NCBI RefSeq assembly: GCF_011049865.1
Contig: NZ_DRGY01000091.1
Span: forward strand, 1-50,767
Origin: Marinobacter antarcticus
GTDB taxonomy: Bacteria; Pseudomonadota; Gammaproteobacteria; Pseudomonadales; Oleiphilaceae
Direction of reading: 5' to 3'
DNA length: 50,767 bases
The notes beneath the pieces were generated by a model, which was not told where the DNA came from, ran no database searches, and saw nothing but the letters and a program-made list of their open reading frames with translations. Below, one piece after another: positions 1-9,562 of this stretch; the stretch's first letter is position 1; the number at the start of each line of letters is the position of its first letter. A program made the translations under genes and the position numbers.

Positions 1-869
1 CTTTTACCCTGACCGAGCGTGATAACCGCTGGTACGGGCTGGGCACTTGCGACATGAAAGGGTTTTTCCCGCTGGCTATTGAAGCGGCCAAAGCGTTTAC
101 AGCCGCCGATCTGAAGCAGCCGTTGATCATCCTCGCGACCGCGGATGAGGAAACCTCCATGAACGGCGCCAGAGCCCTGGCCGAGGCCGGCAAGCCAAAC
201 GCTCGTTACGCCGTTATCGGCGAGCCCACCAGCCTGAAGCCTGTGCGCATGCACAAAGGCATTATGATGGAGCGATTGATGTTCGAAGGGCAGTCTGGTC
301 ACTCTTCCGACCCGGGGCTGGGTCGCAATGCGCTTGAAGGCATGCACGAGGCGCTTGGTGAGCTTCTGGCCCTGCGCACTGACTGGCAAGCACAGTATCG
401 CAATACGAATTTTGATGTGCAGGTGCCAACGCTCAATCTTGGCTGCATTCACGGTGGCGACAACCCCAATCGCATTTGTGCCAGGTGTGAGCTGCACTTC
501 GACCTGCGCCCTCTGCCGGGCATGAGCATGGACAGCTTGCGCCAAGCCATTTTGCACCGAATTGCGCCGGTGGCTGAGCGGCGCGAACTGTTGATGGCGT
601 TCGAGCCGCTGTTTGACGGTGTTCCGCCCTTCGAAACGCCGGCGGATGCCGAGTTGGTGAAGGCCTGTGAACAACTTACCGGCCATACGGCACATGCGGT
701 TGCCTTTGCCACTGAGGCCCCCTGGCTGCAAAAGCTAGGCATGGAAACCCTGGTTATGGGCCCGGGTTCTATTGACCAGGCCCATCAGCCGGATGAGTAT
801 CTGGAGATGTCGCAGTTGGAACCCACCGTAAGCATCCTTAGGGGCCTTATCCGGAAGTTTTGCCTTTAA
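1..869 (+). CDS. argE: Acetylornithine deacetylase, N-terminus cut by window edge
   Basis: Zinc-dependent M20 family hydrolase that removes the acetyl group from N-acetylornithine to give ornithine in arginine biosynthesis. The reading frame is open from base 3, so the start lies outside the window. Visible family motifs are GTCDMKG (metal-bridging Asp), ATADEETSMNGA (catalytic and metal-binding Glu pair), IGEPTSLKPV, then the lid/dimerisation segment with GQSGHSS and a C-terminal GPGSIDQAHQPDE carrying the last metal-binding His. It overlaps or abuts argA just downstream, so the two arginine genes are probably co-transcribed. M20 members with other substrates exist, but the GEPTS motif and the argA neighbour favour ArgE. 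Confidence 0.93.
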   Translation, partial: FTLTERDNRWYGLGTCDMKGFFPLAIEAAKAFTAADLKQPLIILATADEETSMNGARALAEAGKPNARYAVIGEPTSLKPVRMHKGIMMERLMFEGQSGHSSDPGLGRNALEGMHEALGELLALRTDWQAQYRNTNFDVQVPTLNLGCIHGGDNPNRICARCELHFDLRPLPGMSMDSLRQAILHRIAPVAERRELLMAFEPLFDGVPPFETPADAELVKACEQLTGHTAHAVAFATEAPWLQKLGMETLVMGPGSIDQAHQPDEYLEMSQLEPTVSILRGLIRKFCL

Positions 870-901
870 ACAATCAGACGCGTTCAATTGGAGAGCAATC
901 T

Positions 902-2209
902 TTGAAATCAAACGGCTGGCTGCATTCGTTTCGCCATTCATCGCCTTATATCAACGCCCATCGTGGCCGTACGGTTGTGTTGACGATTCCGGGTGATGCG
1001 GTTCAACATGAAAATTTCATCAATATCATCCACGACATAGCGCTGCTCAGCAGTCTGGGCGTGCGTTTGGTGGTTGCGTTTGGTTCGCGGCCACAGATTC
1101 AGAACCGTCTGAACGATGCCGGCCTGGAATCGTCGTTTTCCCGCAGCTTGCGCATCACCCCCGAAAACCATCTGCCGCTGGTTATGGAGGCAACCGGTGG
1201 TTTGCGAGCCTACCTTGAAAGCCGGTTGTCGATGGGGCTGGTGAACTCCCCCATGCACAATGCCCGTATCCGCGTGAGCAGCGGCAACTATGTAACCGCT
1301 AAACCTGTCGGCGTGCTGGATGGAGTCGATTTCGGTTACACGGGTAAGGTAAGGCGTGTGGATGTGGCCGGTATCGAGAAACTGTTGGAACAGGGGCACA
1401 TTGTTTTACTTCCCCCAATGGGCTATTCGCCCACAGGAGACGCCTTCAACTTGTCTTACGAAGATGTGGGCAGCCAGGTAGCGGCAGCGCTGCAAGCTGA
1501 AAAGCTTATTGTTTTTATACACGATCAGGGGCTATTGGAACAGGACGGTTCTTTGATTCGTGAGCTTTCAGCGCGACAGGCTCCGGAGCGACTGACGGGT
1601 GGAACGGTCACCGGTCACGACGCGGATCTGCTGCGGGCTGCCTGCGACGCTTGTGTTAAGGGGGTGAAGCGGGCGCACATTATCAGCTACGTGAACGATG
1701 GCGCTCTGTTGGAAGAGCTGTTCACCCGGGATGGCACAGGCACGTTGGTCAGTGGTGACCATTACGAGCAGATTCGGCAGGCCAGGGCCGAGGATATCGG
1801 TGGCATTCTGGGGCTGATCGAACCGCTGGAGGAGCAGGGCATCCTGGTGCGGCGGTCGCGGGAAATGCTGGAGACCGACATTGAATACTTTGTTGTAGCA
1901 GAACGTGACGGCACCATCGTAGGCTGCGCTGCCCTGCATAATTATCCTGATGAGGGTGCCGGAGAACTCTCCTGCTTTGCGGTGGATTCTGCCTATCGCC
2001 GCGCTGGCCGTGGCGACGAAATTCTGTTGATGGTCGAAAAACACGCCCGCAGCCAGGGCATCCGGAAATTGTTCGTGCTCACCACACAAACAGAGCACTG
2101 GTTTCGTGAGCGGGGCTTCCAGCCCAGCACGGTTCAGGCTTTGCCCGGGCCGAAGCTTGCCTCCTACAATACTCAGCGCAATTCAAAGGTTTTCTTTAAA
2201 CCGCTTTGA
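902..2209 (+). CDS. argA: N-acetylglutamate synthase
   Basis: Acetyl-CoA:glutamate N-acetyltransferase, the first step of arginine biosynthesis. The N-terminal two thirds is an amino-acid-kinase-like domain (start region SPYINAHRGRTVV, GVRLVVAFGSRPQI), and the C-terminal third is a GNAT acetyltransferase domain (IVGCAALHNY, FAVDSAYRRAGRGDEIL). No ATG opens the frame. The best start is TTG at 902, six bases after GGAGAG at 890-895, giving 435 residues, close to the usual 440 or so. A TTG at 860 inside the end of argE would add 14 residues but has no clear ribosome site. The 3' end overlaps the convergent aminopeptidase gene by 27 bases. Confidence 0.92.
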   Translation: MKSNGWLHSFRHSSPYINAHRGRTVVLTIPGDAVQHENFINIIHDIALLSSLGVRLVVAFGSRPQIQNRLNDAGLESSFSRSLRITPENHLPLVMEATGGLRAYLESRLSMGLVNSPMHNARIRVSSGNYVTAKPVGVLDGVDFGYTGKVRRVDVAGIEKLLEQGHIVLLPPMGYSPTGDAFNLSYEDVGSQVAAALQAEKLIVFIHDQGLLEQDGSLIRELSARQAPERLTGGTVTGHDADLLRAACDACVKGVKRAHIISYVNDGALLEELFTRDGTGTLVSGDHYEQIRQARAEDIGGILGLIEPLEEQGILVRRSREMLETDIEYFVVAERDGTIVGCAALHNYPDEGAGELSCFAVDSAYRRAGRGDEILLMVEKHARSQGIRKLFVLTTQTEHWFRERGFQPSTVQALPGPKLASYNTQRNSKVFFKPL

Positions 2210-3280
2210 CAGGTCTTGCAGCGCTTGCTGGCGCTGCTCCTCAGGTTGCCCGGAGAGTGTTTCCACGCTGCGGTAAAACACGGGGAAGTCACCGCCTGAC
2301 TGTTTCAGTAGCTGTCGAAAGGCCGGCACGTATTGATTGTATTGGGTGAACAGGGCAATCCGGGCGTTGTTGAACGCAACAGGAGGGGGGCCAAACGGCC
2401 CGGCTTCTTCTTCGTTTTCGCCGTCTTCCCCTTTGCCCACCTGGCCAATCAAGCGACCATAGGCCGCATTGAGTTCCTCAAAAATGAGCTGCTTACGCTC
2501 GCGAAGTCGGCTATCAGAAAGCAAGCCCTGTTGCTGATAAAGCCGTTGCAGGTCGGCGCTGGCGATGGCCACGAGGGCGTGAGTTTTGTTGCGCAACTCC
2601 AGGCGGGTAAGTGCTTGTTCGAATGCAGGGAGATCGCCCTGGTCAGTCAGCCAAAGCTTCAGGCCTTCCAATTCAACGGCGGTAGCAAAGCTTTCATTAA
2701 AAGCCGTGTCTCCTTTGATGTAGACAACCCGGTGGGCCAGTTCGTGAAACATCAGGGCAACCATGCGTTCATCCGGCAGGTTGGTAAAGCCGGAGTGCAG
2801 AGGATCATCAAACCATCCCAACGTCGAATAGGCCGTTACGCCGCCGACGAAGGTGTCGTAACCTTTGGCTCGGAACTGTCGCTCCTCACTCCGGGCATCT
2901 TCAAGGTGGAAATAGCCCCGGTAGGCCTGACAGCCGAGGAACGGATAACACCATTGATTGGGTTGCAGGGAAAACTCGGGCACGGCCACCAGATTGACCA
3001 CCACCCAGGGGTGATCGAGAACCACATAGTCTGTGAAGGCGCCGCCAACGGGTAATGCCAGGCGCCTGTCGGCAAAACGACGGGCTTGGCGGGATAAAAG
3101 CAGCTTGTTGCGGAGGTCGTCAGGGGTGCGTTTGCTAACAATAAAACTGTCTACCGGCTTGCCGGCTGTGGTCAGCGCCAGATGACCACGAATGGCCTGG
3201 GTGTAGTAACCGATAGCACTGCAACCGCTCAGGTACGTTGTCAGTAGCAAAACCGTATAGATCTGACTAAGCTGTTTCAT
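2183..3280 (-). CDS. Predicted zinc aminopeptidase lipoprotein (DUF2265 / Aminopep family)
   Basis: The 365-residue protein opens with a lipoprotein signal ending in LSGC, so it should be exported and lipid-anchored at about residue 20. The centre holds a gluzincin-type zinc site, FHELAHRVVY, followed about 17 residues later by NESFATAVE, whose Glu is the expected third ligand. This matches the predicted aminopeptidase family (Pfam Aminopep, formerly DUF2265). Substrate and physiological role are unknown. It is transcribed toward argA with a tail-to-tail overlap of 27 bases and away from the large signalling protein at 3470. Confidence 0.85.
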   Translation of the reverse strand: MKQLSQIYTVLLLTTYLSGCSAIGYYTQAIRGHLALTTAGKPVDSFIVSKRTPDDLRNKLLLSRQARRFADRRLALPVGGAFTDYVVLDHPWVVVNLVAVPEFSLQPNQWCYPFLGCQAYRGYFHLEDARSEERQFRAKGYDTFVGGVTAYSTLGWFDDPLHSGFTNLPDERMVALMFHELAHRVVYIKGDTAFNESFATAVELEGLKLWLTDQGDLPAFEQALTRLELRNKTHALVAIASADLQRLYQQQGLLSDSRLRERKQLIFEELNAAYGRLIGQVGKGEDGENEEEAGPFGPPPVAFNNARIALFTQYNQYVPAFRQLLKQSGGDFPVFYRSVETLSGQPEEQRQQALQDLSKRFKENL

Positions 3281-3341
3281 AGGTTAAGACGCCAGACCTT
3301 ACTGTTTGTGTGCCCGCGATCAGTCGCTATAGTACACTCAT

Positions 3342-3366
3342 CGTGGCGGGTATAATCGCCGCCACG
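3342..3366. promoter_or_regulatory. Perfect 8-bp dyad flanking a TATAAT box
   Basis: CGTGGCGG (3342-3349) and CCGCCACG (3359-3366) are perfect inverted repeats separated by nine bases that contain TATAAT (3351-3356). The site lies in the 189-base gap between the divergent aminopeptidase and PilZ-DUF1631-GGDEF-EAL genes. It could be a -10 element within an operator. No good -35 hexamer is visible 17 bases upstream, so promoter function is uncertain. Confidence 0.4.
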
Positions 3367-3469
3367 GTTACATGAGAGCAGGTAATCACGGCCACCAATT
3401 TAAAGGACGTTAGCCGATATCGGGCAATATACTTGGCTCCCCCCGGCTTTGTGCAACATCAGGTAGTTC

Positions 3470-6400
3470 ATGGATCCAAGAGAACGACGCAGTAGCCCCC
3501 GAAAACCCATCAAACTTGCTGCCCAGATTGATTTGGGCACGGGCGAATTCTGGCCATGTCAGATTGCGGATTTTTGCCCCGAGGGCTTGTTTGTTCGCTA
3601 TTCCGGTGAAACATCACGCAAGCTGGACCGGGCATTTTCGTCGTCTACCCCGGCTGAGTTGATTGTGCGCTTCCGCGATACAGATGGAAAACGCCGGCAT
3701 GAACTTCACGTCAGTATTGTCCGGCGTATTGACGGTGCCATGGGCGTCAACTTCACACGTACAAACCCGACAGCGGTCGCGGCGATGCTGCTGCAGTGCG
3801 GCGGTTCCCATGGCCAGGAACGGGCCTCATTGCGCGCCCCCAGTGAGCGAGTGCAGTTTGTGTTGCACCAGTCTGCGCGGGCGGTTATCCAGCACATAGA
3901 ACCCCTTATGGACGCCTGTTTCGTGCAAATGGCTGCAGGCCTGAAGGCGGCTGCTCAAAAAGCCAAGAACGATCAACAGGCCAACGAGCTAATGGATTTT
4001 TCGGGCCAGGTTCAGGCCCGACAGCGGGTTATCTGGCATCAGATAGCCCGAAACCTTGAGTCCCCCCTAAAACCCGCGCCCAAAGGCTTCCCGGGCTCTG
4101 AGTTATCCGTGGTCGACAAGGGTGAATTTGAAGATTGGCTGACAATCCGGGTGATGGTGACAAAAGCCGACACCCAGTATCGGAAAGAGCTGCTGCAGCT
4201 CAAACTCCGGCTGGACAAGCTGGGCATTGCCAACGCCACCGGGCACCATAATCCACTTGGCCCATCGCTTGTGTGCGAGTCATTCCATGCGGGCCTGGGC
4301 CAGCTCAAGGCCTCCAGAGAGGTCGAAAAAATCTGCCTGAAGGTATTTGAACAATCCGTTCTGTTTCACCTGGGGCCGCTTTACAAAGAACTGAACAATA
4401 TCCTGATTCGTCATGGCGTGTTGCCCGAATTGGATCTGAGTAAGTATTTGAGTGAGCAAACGGCAACAAACGATCCGGGCAAACCGGCATCGGAATCGAG
4501 CCAGCCTGCGCAAAAGCCGAGCGATCCAGCCCCGGTCGTGGACGCATCGGAAAACCTTGCCAAAGCGCAGGGGAAAGCGCGCGTGGGCAGTGAGTTCCGG
4601 AGCTATGCCCAGACTGCGCAAACGGCGTTTGCGACCGTGAAGAATTTGCTGGGTACTCTTGCCGCGAGTCGCGCAACCCGTGGCGATGCCGAGCCGGCAC
4701 CTTTTCCGGTTAACGCCCAGGCGTTGTCTTCGGGTGAGTTGCAGCGCGAGCTTCAACAGCTTCAGACAGAACCGGCTGATGGTGCCAGCAATGTTGTCTC
4801 GCTGCGGGAGCGGGTGGTCGGAAAAGTCCGCGAGAGCGGTGCAAAAAAATTGAACGATGAACAGCAGGATACGCTGGATGTTGTAGATCGCTTTTTCAAC
4901 TCTGTTACCGAGAGCCCGAAACTCAGCGAATACGCCCAGACGCGAATGCGCCAGTTGGAAGTGCCGGTCTTGAAAGCAGTCATGCGTGACCCCGCCTTTT
5001 TTGATGACAAGAACAGCCCTGTCAGAGGGGTGATGAACCGGTTGGCACAGCTTGGTGTTAAGGGTGGCCGGCTTAACCCCGTGGTTCAACGCCGGGTCGA
5101 TGAACTGATTCAGCGTATTACGACAGAATTCGAGCAGGATACCGGGGTTTTTGAGCAGACCGTTCAGGAACTCGATGGCCTGATTGACCGCCAGAATCTG
5201 GTGTATCGCCGCAACGTGGAGCGGGTTACAGCCGCAGCGGAAGGCGCCCAGAAGGTGGCAGAATCCAAGACCGCCGTTGCCGACATGCTGAACCGGAAAC
5301 TGGCGGGGCGCAAAATACCCAAAGCCGTTCTCAGCCTGCTGGATGGTGGCTGGCGGGACTTGTTGTCGTTGACCTGGATTCGACAAGGGCCAGACAGCCA
5401 GATCTGGCAGGATTATCTCTTGGTGGTTGATTCCCTACTGGCGTTTGCCGATGACGGAGACGGCACCGTGAATTTGCCGGAGTTACTTCGGGTCATTCAG
5501 GACGGGCTTGCCTCTATTTCCAGTAACCACATGCCGTCTTCCCAGATACGCGATGAATTGAAGCAGTTTTTAGTGCGCAGTCCTGATCAACCGCTGGATA
5601 TGGTGGATGTTCCGGCGATACTGCCAGAAAAAGATCTCAAGCAGTCGTTGTCTGAACGTGAGCAGCGCAGCCTTCAGCGCTGGATAAACCGCGCCCAGAA
5701 ACTTCGCACAGGCGACTGGCTGCGGGATCAGGAAAAGCCTGACGAGCCCCAGTACATTCGACTGGTCTGGGTGGCCCGCGGGTTCAGCCGGTTTGTTTTT
5801 GTAAACCATCAAGGCATGCGGGTTGTGGAGCTTGAGCTGGACGCTCTGGCGCGCCAGATGCGCAAGGGCATCATTGTTCCCGATGGTCAGTATGAGCGGC
5901 CGCTGGTGGATGACAGCATTGACCGCATGGTTCGCAAGGTTTACGACCAGTTGTCCTGGGCGTCTACCCACGACGAACTGACGGGTCTTCTGGGGCGCCG
6001 GGAGTTTGAGCGCATGCTTGACCAGCAACTAGCCCGGCGCGAGGACGAACGCTCTCTGGTGCGGCTGGACTTGCGTAAGTTTCGTTTGTTAAACGACACC
6101 GCCGGTTATCAGGCCGGCGATGACACGCTGAAACGCGTCGCTGATCTGCTGCGCAAACACGTGGGCGACGGAATGCCCGTGGCCCGGCTTGCGGGAAACG
6201 AATTCGGCATGTTGGTACCGTCTGAAAACGCAGACGATGCCGCGCGAAATCTGATTGCGGTGGTGGAGGGTGCGGAGTTTGCTTATGGCGGTCGCAACTA
6301 CACGCTGTCGGCAAGCATCGGGATTGTGGCCGAATTGACCGGGTTGGTCAGCGCAGAGCGCTGGCTGAGAGCGTCGGAACAGGCGCTGGGCGCCGCCAGG

Positions 6401-7216
6401 CAAAAAGGGCATGGCAAGATCGCGTTCTATTCCCTGGATGCCGAAGACCAGGCGCGCCAGGAGCAGATCGCGGCCAAGGTTGCCAGCCTTGGTGATCTGG
6501 ACGAAGAGCGCATGCTGTTGCGCTGCCAGAAGATTATCCCCCTGCACAGCCGCGCATCCATGGCGGCGCAGTATGAAGTGCTGATCAGCATGTACGATGA
6601 CGCCGGGGTACTGATTACCGGCCGTGATTTTGTGCGCATGGCGGAGCGGTATGATCGCATGCAGGCCGTCGATCGCTGGGTGGTCGGCCACATGCTGGAC
6701 TGGTTGCGGGAAAAAGCGCCAGACCCTCGCCACCTGGGTGGTGTATGTATTAATTTGTCTGGCTACTCGCTGAACGACCAGTCGTTGCTTGAATACATTT
6801 ATGAAAAATTAAGTGAAAAAGACGCGCCCATCGAGCGTCTCTGGTTTGAAATAACCGAAGCGTCTGCGATCACCGACGTGCAGGCGGTAGCGGATTTCAT
6901 CCTTGAGATGAAGGAGTTGGGGTGCAGGTTCTGCCTCGGGAATTTTGGCAGTGGCCCCAGTTCGTTCGAGTTCATGCGTTCGCTACCGGTTGACCTCATC
7001 AAGATTGACAGCGCGTTCACCGGCCAGCTGAATACCAGTGAAGCCGATCGGGCCATGGTGAAATCCATGGTGGACATGGCGCACTATATGAATCGGGAGG
7101 TGATTGCGGCCCAGGTTGAATCCCGCGACGTGTTGGACACGCTGAGGCAGTTGGGCGTGGATTACGCTCAGGGCTTCGTGGTGGAGAAACCGTGCGCACT
7201 CGATAGCCTTATTTGA
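3470..7216 (+). CDS. PilZ-DUF1631-GGDEF-EAL protein with degenerate catalytic motifs
   Basis: A 1248-residue cytoplasmic protein. Residues 5-100 resemble a PilZ c-di-GMP receptor domain (RERRSSPRKP, then DFCPEGLFV in place of D/NxSxxG). About 130-780 is a DUF1631-type helical region interrupted by a Pro/Ser/Ala-rich linker near 330-370. About 830-970 is a GGDEF fold whose signature is AGNEF (908-912), so cyclase activity is doubtful. About 1000-1245 is an EAL fold with EVL at 1036-1038. It keeps NLS, EITE and LIKID, but DDFG is replaced by GNFG (1157-1160) and AEGVE by AAQVE. Loss of the Asp pair suggests it does not hydrolyse c-di-GMP. The likely role is a c-di-GMP receptor or scaffold, loosely like FimX, which also has an EVL motif. 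No membrane segment is seen. Confidence 0.85.
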   Translation: MDPRERRSSPRKPIKLAAQIDLGTGEFWPCQIADFCPEGLFVRYSGETSRKLDRAFSSSTPAELIVRFRDTDGKRRHELHVSIVRRIDGAMGVNFTRTNPTAVAAMLLQCGGSHGQERASLRAPSERVQFVLHQSARAVIQHIEPLMDACFVQMAAGLKAAAQKAKNDQQANELMDFSGQVQARQRVIWHQIARNLESPLKPAPKGFPGSELSVVDKGEFEDWLTIRVMVTKADTQYRKELLQLKLRLDKLGIANATGHHNPLGPSLVCESFHAGLGQLKASREVEKICLKVFEQSVLFHLGPLYKELNNILIRHGVLPELDLSKYLSEQTATNDPGKPASESSQPAQKPSDPAPVVDASENLAKAQGKARVGSEFRSYAQTAQTAFATVKNLLGTLAASRATRGDAEPAPFPVNAQALSSGELQRELQQLQTEPADGASNVVSLRERVVGKVRESGAKKLNDEQQDTLDVVDRFFNSVTESPKLSEYAQTRMRQLEVPVLKAVMRDPAFFDDKNSPVRGVMNRLAQLGVKGGRLNPVVQRRVDELIQRITTEFEQDTGVFEQTVQELDGLIDRQNLVYRRNVERVTAAAEGAQKVAESKTAVADMLNRKLAGRKIPKAVLSLLDGGWRDLLSLTWIRQGPDSQIWQDYLLVVDSLLAFADDGDGTVNLPELLRVIQDGLASISSNHMPSSQIRDELKQFLVRSPDQPLDMVDVPAILPEKDLKQSLSEREQRSLQRWINRAQKLRTGDWLRDQEKPDEPQYIRLVWVARGFSRFVFVNHQGMRVVELELDALARQMRKGIIVPDGQYERPLVDDSIDRMVRKVYDQLSWASTHDELTGLLGRREFERMLDQQLARREDERSLVRLDLRKFRLLNDTAGYQAGDDTLKRVADLLRKHVGDGMPVARLAGNEFGMLVPSENADDAARNLIAVVEGAEFAYGGRNYTLSASIGIVAELTGLVSAERWLRASEQALGAARQKGHGKIAFYSLDAEDQARQEQIAAKVASLGDLDEERMLLRCQKIIPLHSRASMAAQYEVLISMYDDAGVLITGRDFVRMAERYDRMQAVDRWVVGHMLDWLREKAPDPRHLGGVCINLSGYSLNDQSLLEYIYEKLSEKDAPIERLWFEITEASAITDVQAVADFILEMKELGCRFCLGNFGSGPSSFEFMRSLPVDLIKIDSAFTGQLNTSEADRAMVKSMVDMAHYMNREVIAAQVESRDVLDTLRQLGVDYAQGFVVEKPCALDSLI

Positions 7217-7277
7217 TGGTCACCTGACTCTCGATATAGCTCATAACTCTTAACTTAACCCCGGGCGCCGCTCAGCC

Positions 7278-8144
7278 ATGTCAAAACGCCACCCCATCAT
7301 TGCCGTTACGGGTTCGTCCGGCGCTGGCACAAGCACCACCAGCCAGATTTTCCGGCGCATGTTTGCCAGTGAGGAACTGGCTGCGGCGATGGTCAACGGT
7401 GACAGTTTTCATCGTTATACCCGAGAGCAAATGGCGCGGCTGGCGGCCAAGGGTCAGTTTGGTGAACGCAACCACTTTGCCCTCGCCGCCAACCATATCG
7501 ACAAGCTGGAAGCCCTGTTTTACGACTACGGGCATTCCGGTAATGGCCGGTCTCGACAGTATGTTCACGATGAGGATCGCACCCTGCAGGCTGAAGGGCA
7601 CAAGCCGGGCACGTTCACCGCTTGGGGGTCGCTTGAGCCGGAGACCGATCTGTTATTTTACGAGGGCCTGCATGGGGCCGTGGTAAGCGAGGCGTTTAAC
7701 ATCGCCCAGCATGTGGATCTGCTCATCGGCGTGGTACCCATAGTGAATCTGGAGTGGATTCAGAAAATACACCGGGATACCCATCAGCGTGGTTACAGCC
7801 AGGAAGCCGTGGTTGCAACAATCCTCAACCGAATGAACGACTACGTTCACGATATAGTGCCGCAGTTTTCGCACACCCATATCAACTTCCAGCGCATTCC
7901 ACTGGTGGATACGTCCAACCCGTTTGTGGTCCGGGACGTGCCGACAGAGGATGAGAGCATGCTGGTGATTCGCTTCAGAGATGCCACGGACGTGGATTTT
8001 TCCTACCTGCTGCAGGCGATCCGGAACAGCACCCTGTCACGTCACGACACTCTGGTTATTCCGGGCACAAAAATGGCGCTGGCCATGGATCTTATCGTAA
8101 GACCCATGGTGCAGCGCCTGATTGCGCGCAAGTCTTTTGCCTAA
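7278..8144 (+). CDS. prkB: Phosphoribulokinase/uridine kinase-like protein PrkB
   Basis: A 288-residue P-loop protein of the phosphoribulokinase/uridine kinase family with the Walker A motif GSSGAGTS (12-19), FYEGLHGAV as the Walker B-like strand, and RDTHQRGYS typical of the E. coli PrkB (YhfF-region) group. The E. coli homologue has 289 residues and lies near yhfA and crp. Here too it lies close to an OsmC/YhfA gene and crp. True phosphoribulokinase activity is not expected because no RuBisCO is present nearby, so the substrate is unknown. The start at 7278 follows a 61-base gap from the preceding signalling gene. Confidence 0.85.
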   Translation: MSKRHPIIAVTGSSGAGTSTTSQIFRRMFASEELAAAMVNGDSFHRYTREQMARLAAKGQFGERNHFALAANHIDKLEALFYDYGHSGNGRSRQYVHDEDRTLQAEGHKPGTFTAWGSLEPETDLLFYEGLHGAVVSEAFNIAQHVDLLIGVVPIVNLEWIQKIHRDTHQRGYSQEAVVATILNRMNDYVHDIVPQFSHTHINFQRIPLVDTSNPFVVRDVPTEDESMLVIRFRDATDVDFSYLLQAIRNSTLSRHDTLVIPGTKMALAMDLIVRPMVQRLIARKSFA

Positions 8145-8177
8145 GAAAAGCCTTTTGCCTGATTTTGCCCGGGGCTT

Positions 8178-8969
8178 CTATTCCACGTTGCGAGAGTAGA
8201 AGATCTCCAGCTTTTCGCGCCTTAAGCGATCTTCGATGGACTGTGCTACGTCTGGGTCCAACTCGTCGGCATTCACGCCAAAGACATGGTTGTCCAGGTT
8301 GAACTCTTTCAACATCATTTTGGTGTGAAAGAGATTTTCCTGATAAACGTTCACATCGATCATCTGATACGCGTTCTGCGTATCTTCGGTCAGATAGTTC
8401 TGGATCGAATTGATGTCGTGATCAATGTAATGCTTGGTGCCGTCTACATCGCGGGTAAAACCGCGCACCCGGTAGTCGCACGTCACCACATCGGAATCAA
8501 AGCTGTGAATCAAATAGTTCAGAACCTTCAATGGCGAGATCAGGCCGCAGGTAGAGACATCAATGTCTGCCCGGAAGGTACTGATGCCCTCATGGGGATG
8601 GCTCTCGGGGTAGGTGTGCACCGTGACGTGGCTCTTGTCGAGATGCGCCACAATGGTATCCGGAAGCGGCCCGGGTGATTCTTCGTTGTCTGAATCGTTC
8701 CCGGCCAACTCATGCTCAGCAATGAGCATTGTGACCGAGGCCCCGTGAGGCTCATAATCCTGGCGGGCGATGTTAAGTACGTTGGCGCCAACAATCTTGA
8801 CGACGTCCGTCAGGATCTGAGTCAGGCGTTCCGCGTTGTACATCTCATCAATGTAATCAATGTAGGCTTCCCGCTGTTCTTCAGTCTGCGCGTAACAGAT
8901 GTCGTAGATATTGAAACTCAAAGATTTGGTCAGGTTGTTGAAACCGTGCAACTGGAGTTTTGGTTCCAT
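8178..8969 (-). CDS. speD: S-adenosylmethionine decarboxylase proenzyme
   Basis: Decarboxylates S-adenosylmethionine to supply aminopropyl groups for spermidine. This is the long proteobacterial type (263 residues; E. coli 264). The proenzyme cleaves itself between Lys112 and Ser113 in [16 protein letters not shown], and the Ser becomes the pyruvoyl cofactor. The start is ATG at 8969, preceded by a strong GGAGGGG site. The frame is open to 9023, but those 18 extra residues lack family support. The N-terminal block [13 protein letters not shown] is typical of the family. A speD-osmC-vfr order is also found in Pseudomonas aeruginosa. Confidence 0.95.
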   Translation of the reverse strand: MEPKLQLHGFNNLTKSLSFNIYDICYAQTEEQREAYIDYIDEMYNAERLTQILTDVVKIVGANVLNIARQDYEPHGASVTMLIAEHELAGNDSDNEESPGPLPDTIVAHLDKSHVTVHTYPESHPHEGISTFRADIDVSTCGLISPLKVLNYLIHSFDSDVVTCDYRVRGFTRDVDGTKHYIDHDINSIQNYLTEDTQNAYQMIDVNVYQENLFHTKMMLKEFNLDNHVFGVNADELDPDVAQSIEDRLRREKLEIFYSRNVE

Positions 8970-9094
8970 GCTCAGCCCCTCCGGAATATGGAGATGAATG
9001 ACGGTAGAGCGGCAATTGCTCACTCTGCGTAGGCCGCCACCGACTACTGACCAGGTTGTTCACCTTTTGCGCAGACCGGCGGAGAAAGGGCGGT

Positions 9095-9123
9095 ATTATG
9101 CACTCCCCACCAAGTGTTGAATA
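9095..9123 (-). promoter_or_regulatory. Candidate speD promoter
   Basis: On the minus strand a good -10 element CATAAT (plus 9095-9100) lies 17 bases from a weak -35 TATTCA (plus 9118-9123), upstream of speD. The poor -35 match makes this only a candidate. Confidence 0.3.
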
Positions 9124-9139
9124 GTGTTGTAAGCCAAGC

Positions 9140-9562
9140 TTATTCCGCGTCGCGAATTTCGTGGCTGTGAGTGATGTCCACGCCGCCTTTTCCCAGCATG
9201 ATCGAGGCAGAGCAGTACTTCTCGGCCGACAGGCTCACGGCACGCTTTACCTGATTTTCTTTCAGGTTGCGACCGGTCACAACGAAGTGCAGATGCACAT
9301 GGGTGAACACTGACGGCACAGCATCCGCGCGCTGGGCTTCGAGTTCCGTGTGGCAAGCTGTGACGTCCTGACGACTCTTCTTCAGAATGCTCATGACATC
9401 AAATGATGAGCAGCCGCCCAAGCCCATCAATATCATTTCCATGGGGCGGGGGCCCAGATTTTCGCCACCGTGATCGGGTGGACCATCCAGTTGTACGGCG
9501 TGCCCGGAACCACTGGTAACTCGAAAACTGGCATTGCCTGTCCAGTCGACGGTTGCTTTCAT
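9140..9562 (-). CDS. OsmC/Ohr family redox protein, YhfA-like
   Basis: A 140-residue OsmC-fold protein, likely a thiol peroxidase or peroxide-responsive protein of the YhfA subgroup. The two conserved cysteines are in MGLGGCSSFDV and SAEKYCSAS. The block PRPMEMILMGLGG and the ending VDITHSHEI match E. coli YhfA, which is encoded next to crp and prkB. Here it is divergent from crp across a 267-base gap. The physiological substrate is unknown. Confidence 0.9.
   Translation of the reverse strand: MKATVDWTGNASFRVTSGSGHAVQLDGPPDHGGENLGPRPMEMILMGLGGCSSFDVMSILKKSRQDVTACHTELEAQRADAVPSVFTHVHLHFVVTGRNLKENQVKRAVSLSAEKYCSASIMLGKGGVDITHSHEIRDAE

Noticed and set aside
4280..5386. 368-residue minus-strand ORF inside the PilZ-DUF1631 gene
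   Set aside because: Antisense shadow of a GC-rich gene. Its composition is unlike a real protein and no family is recognisable.
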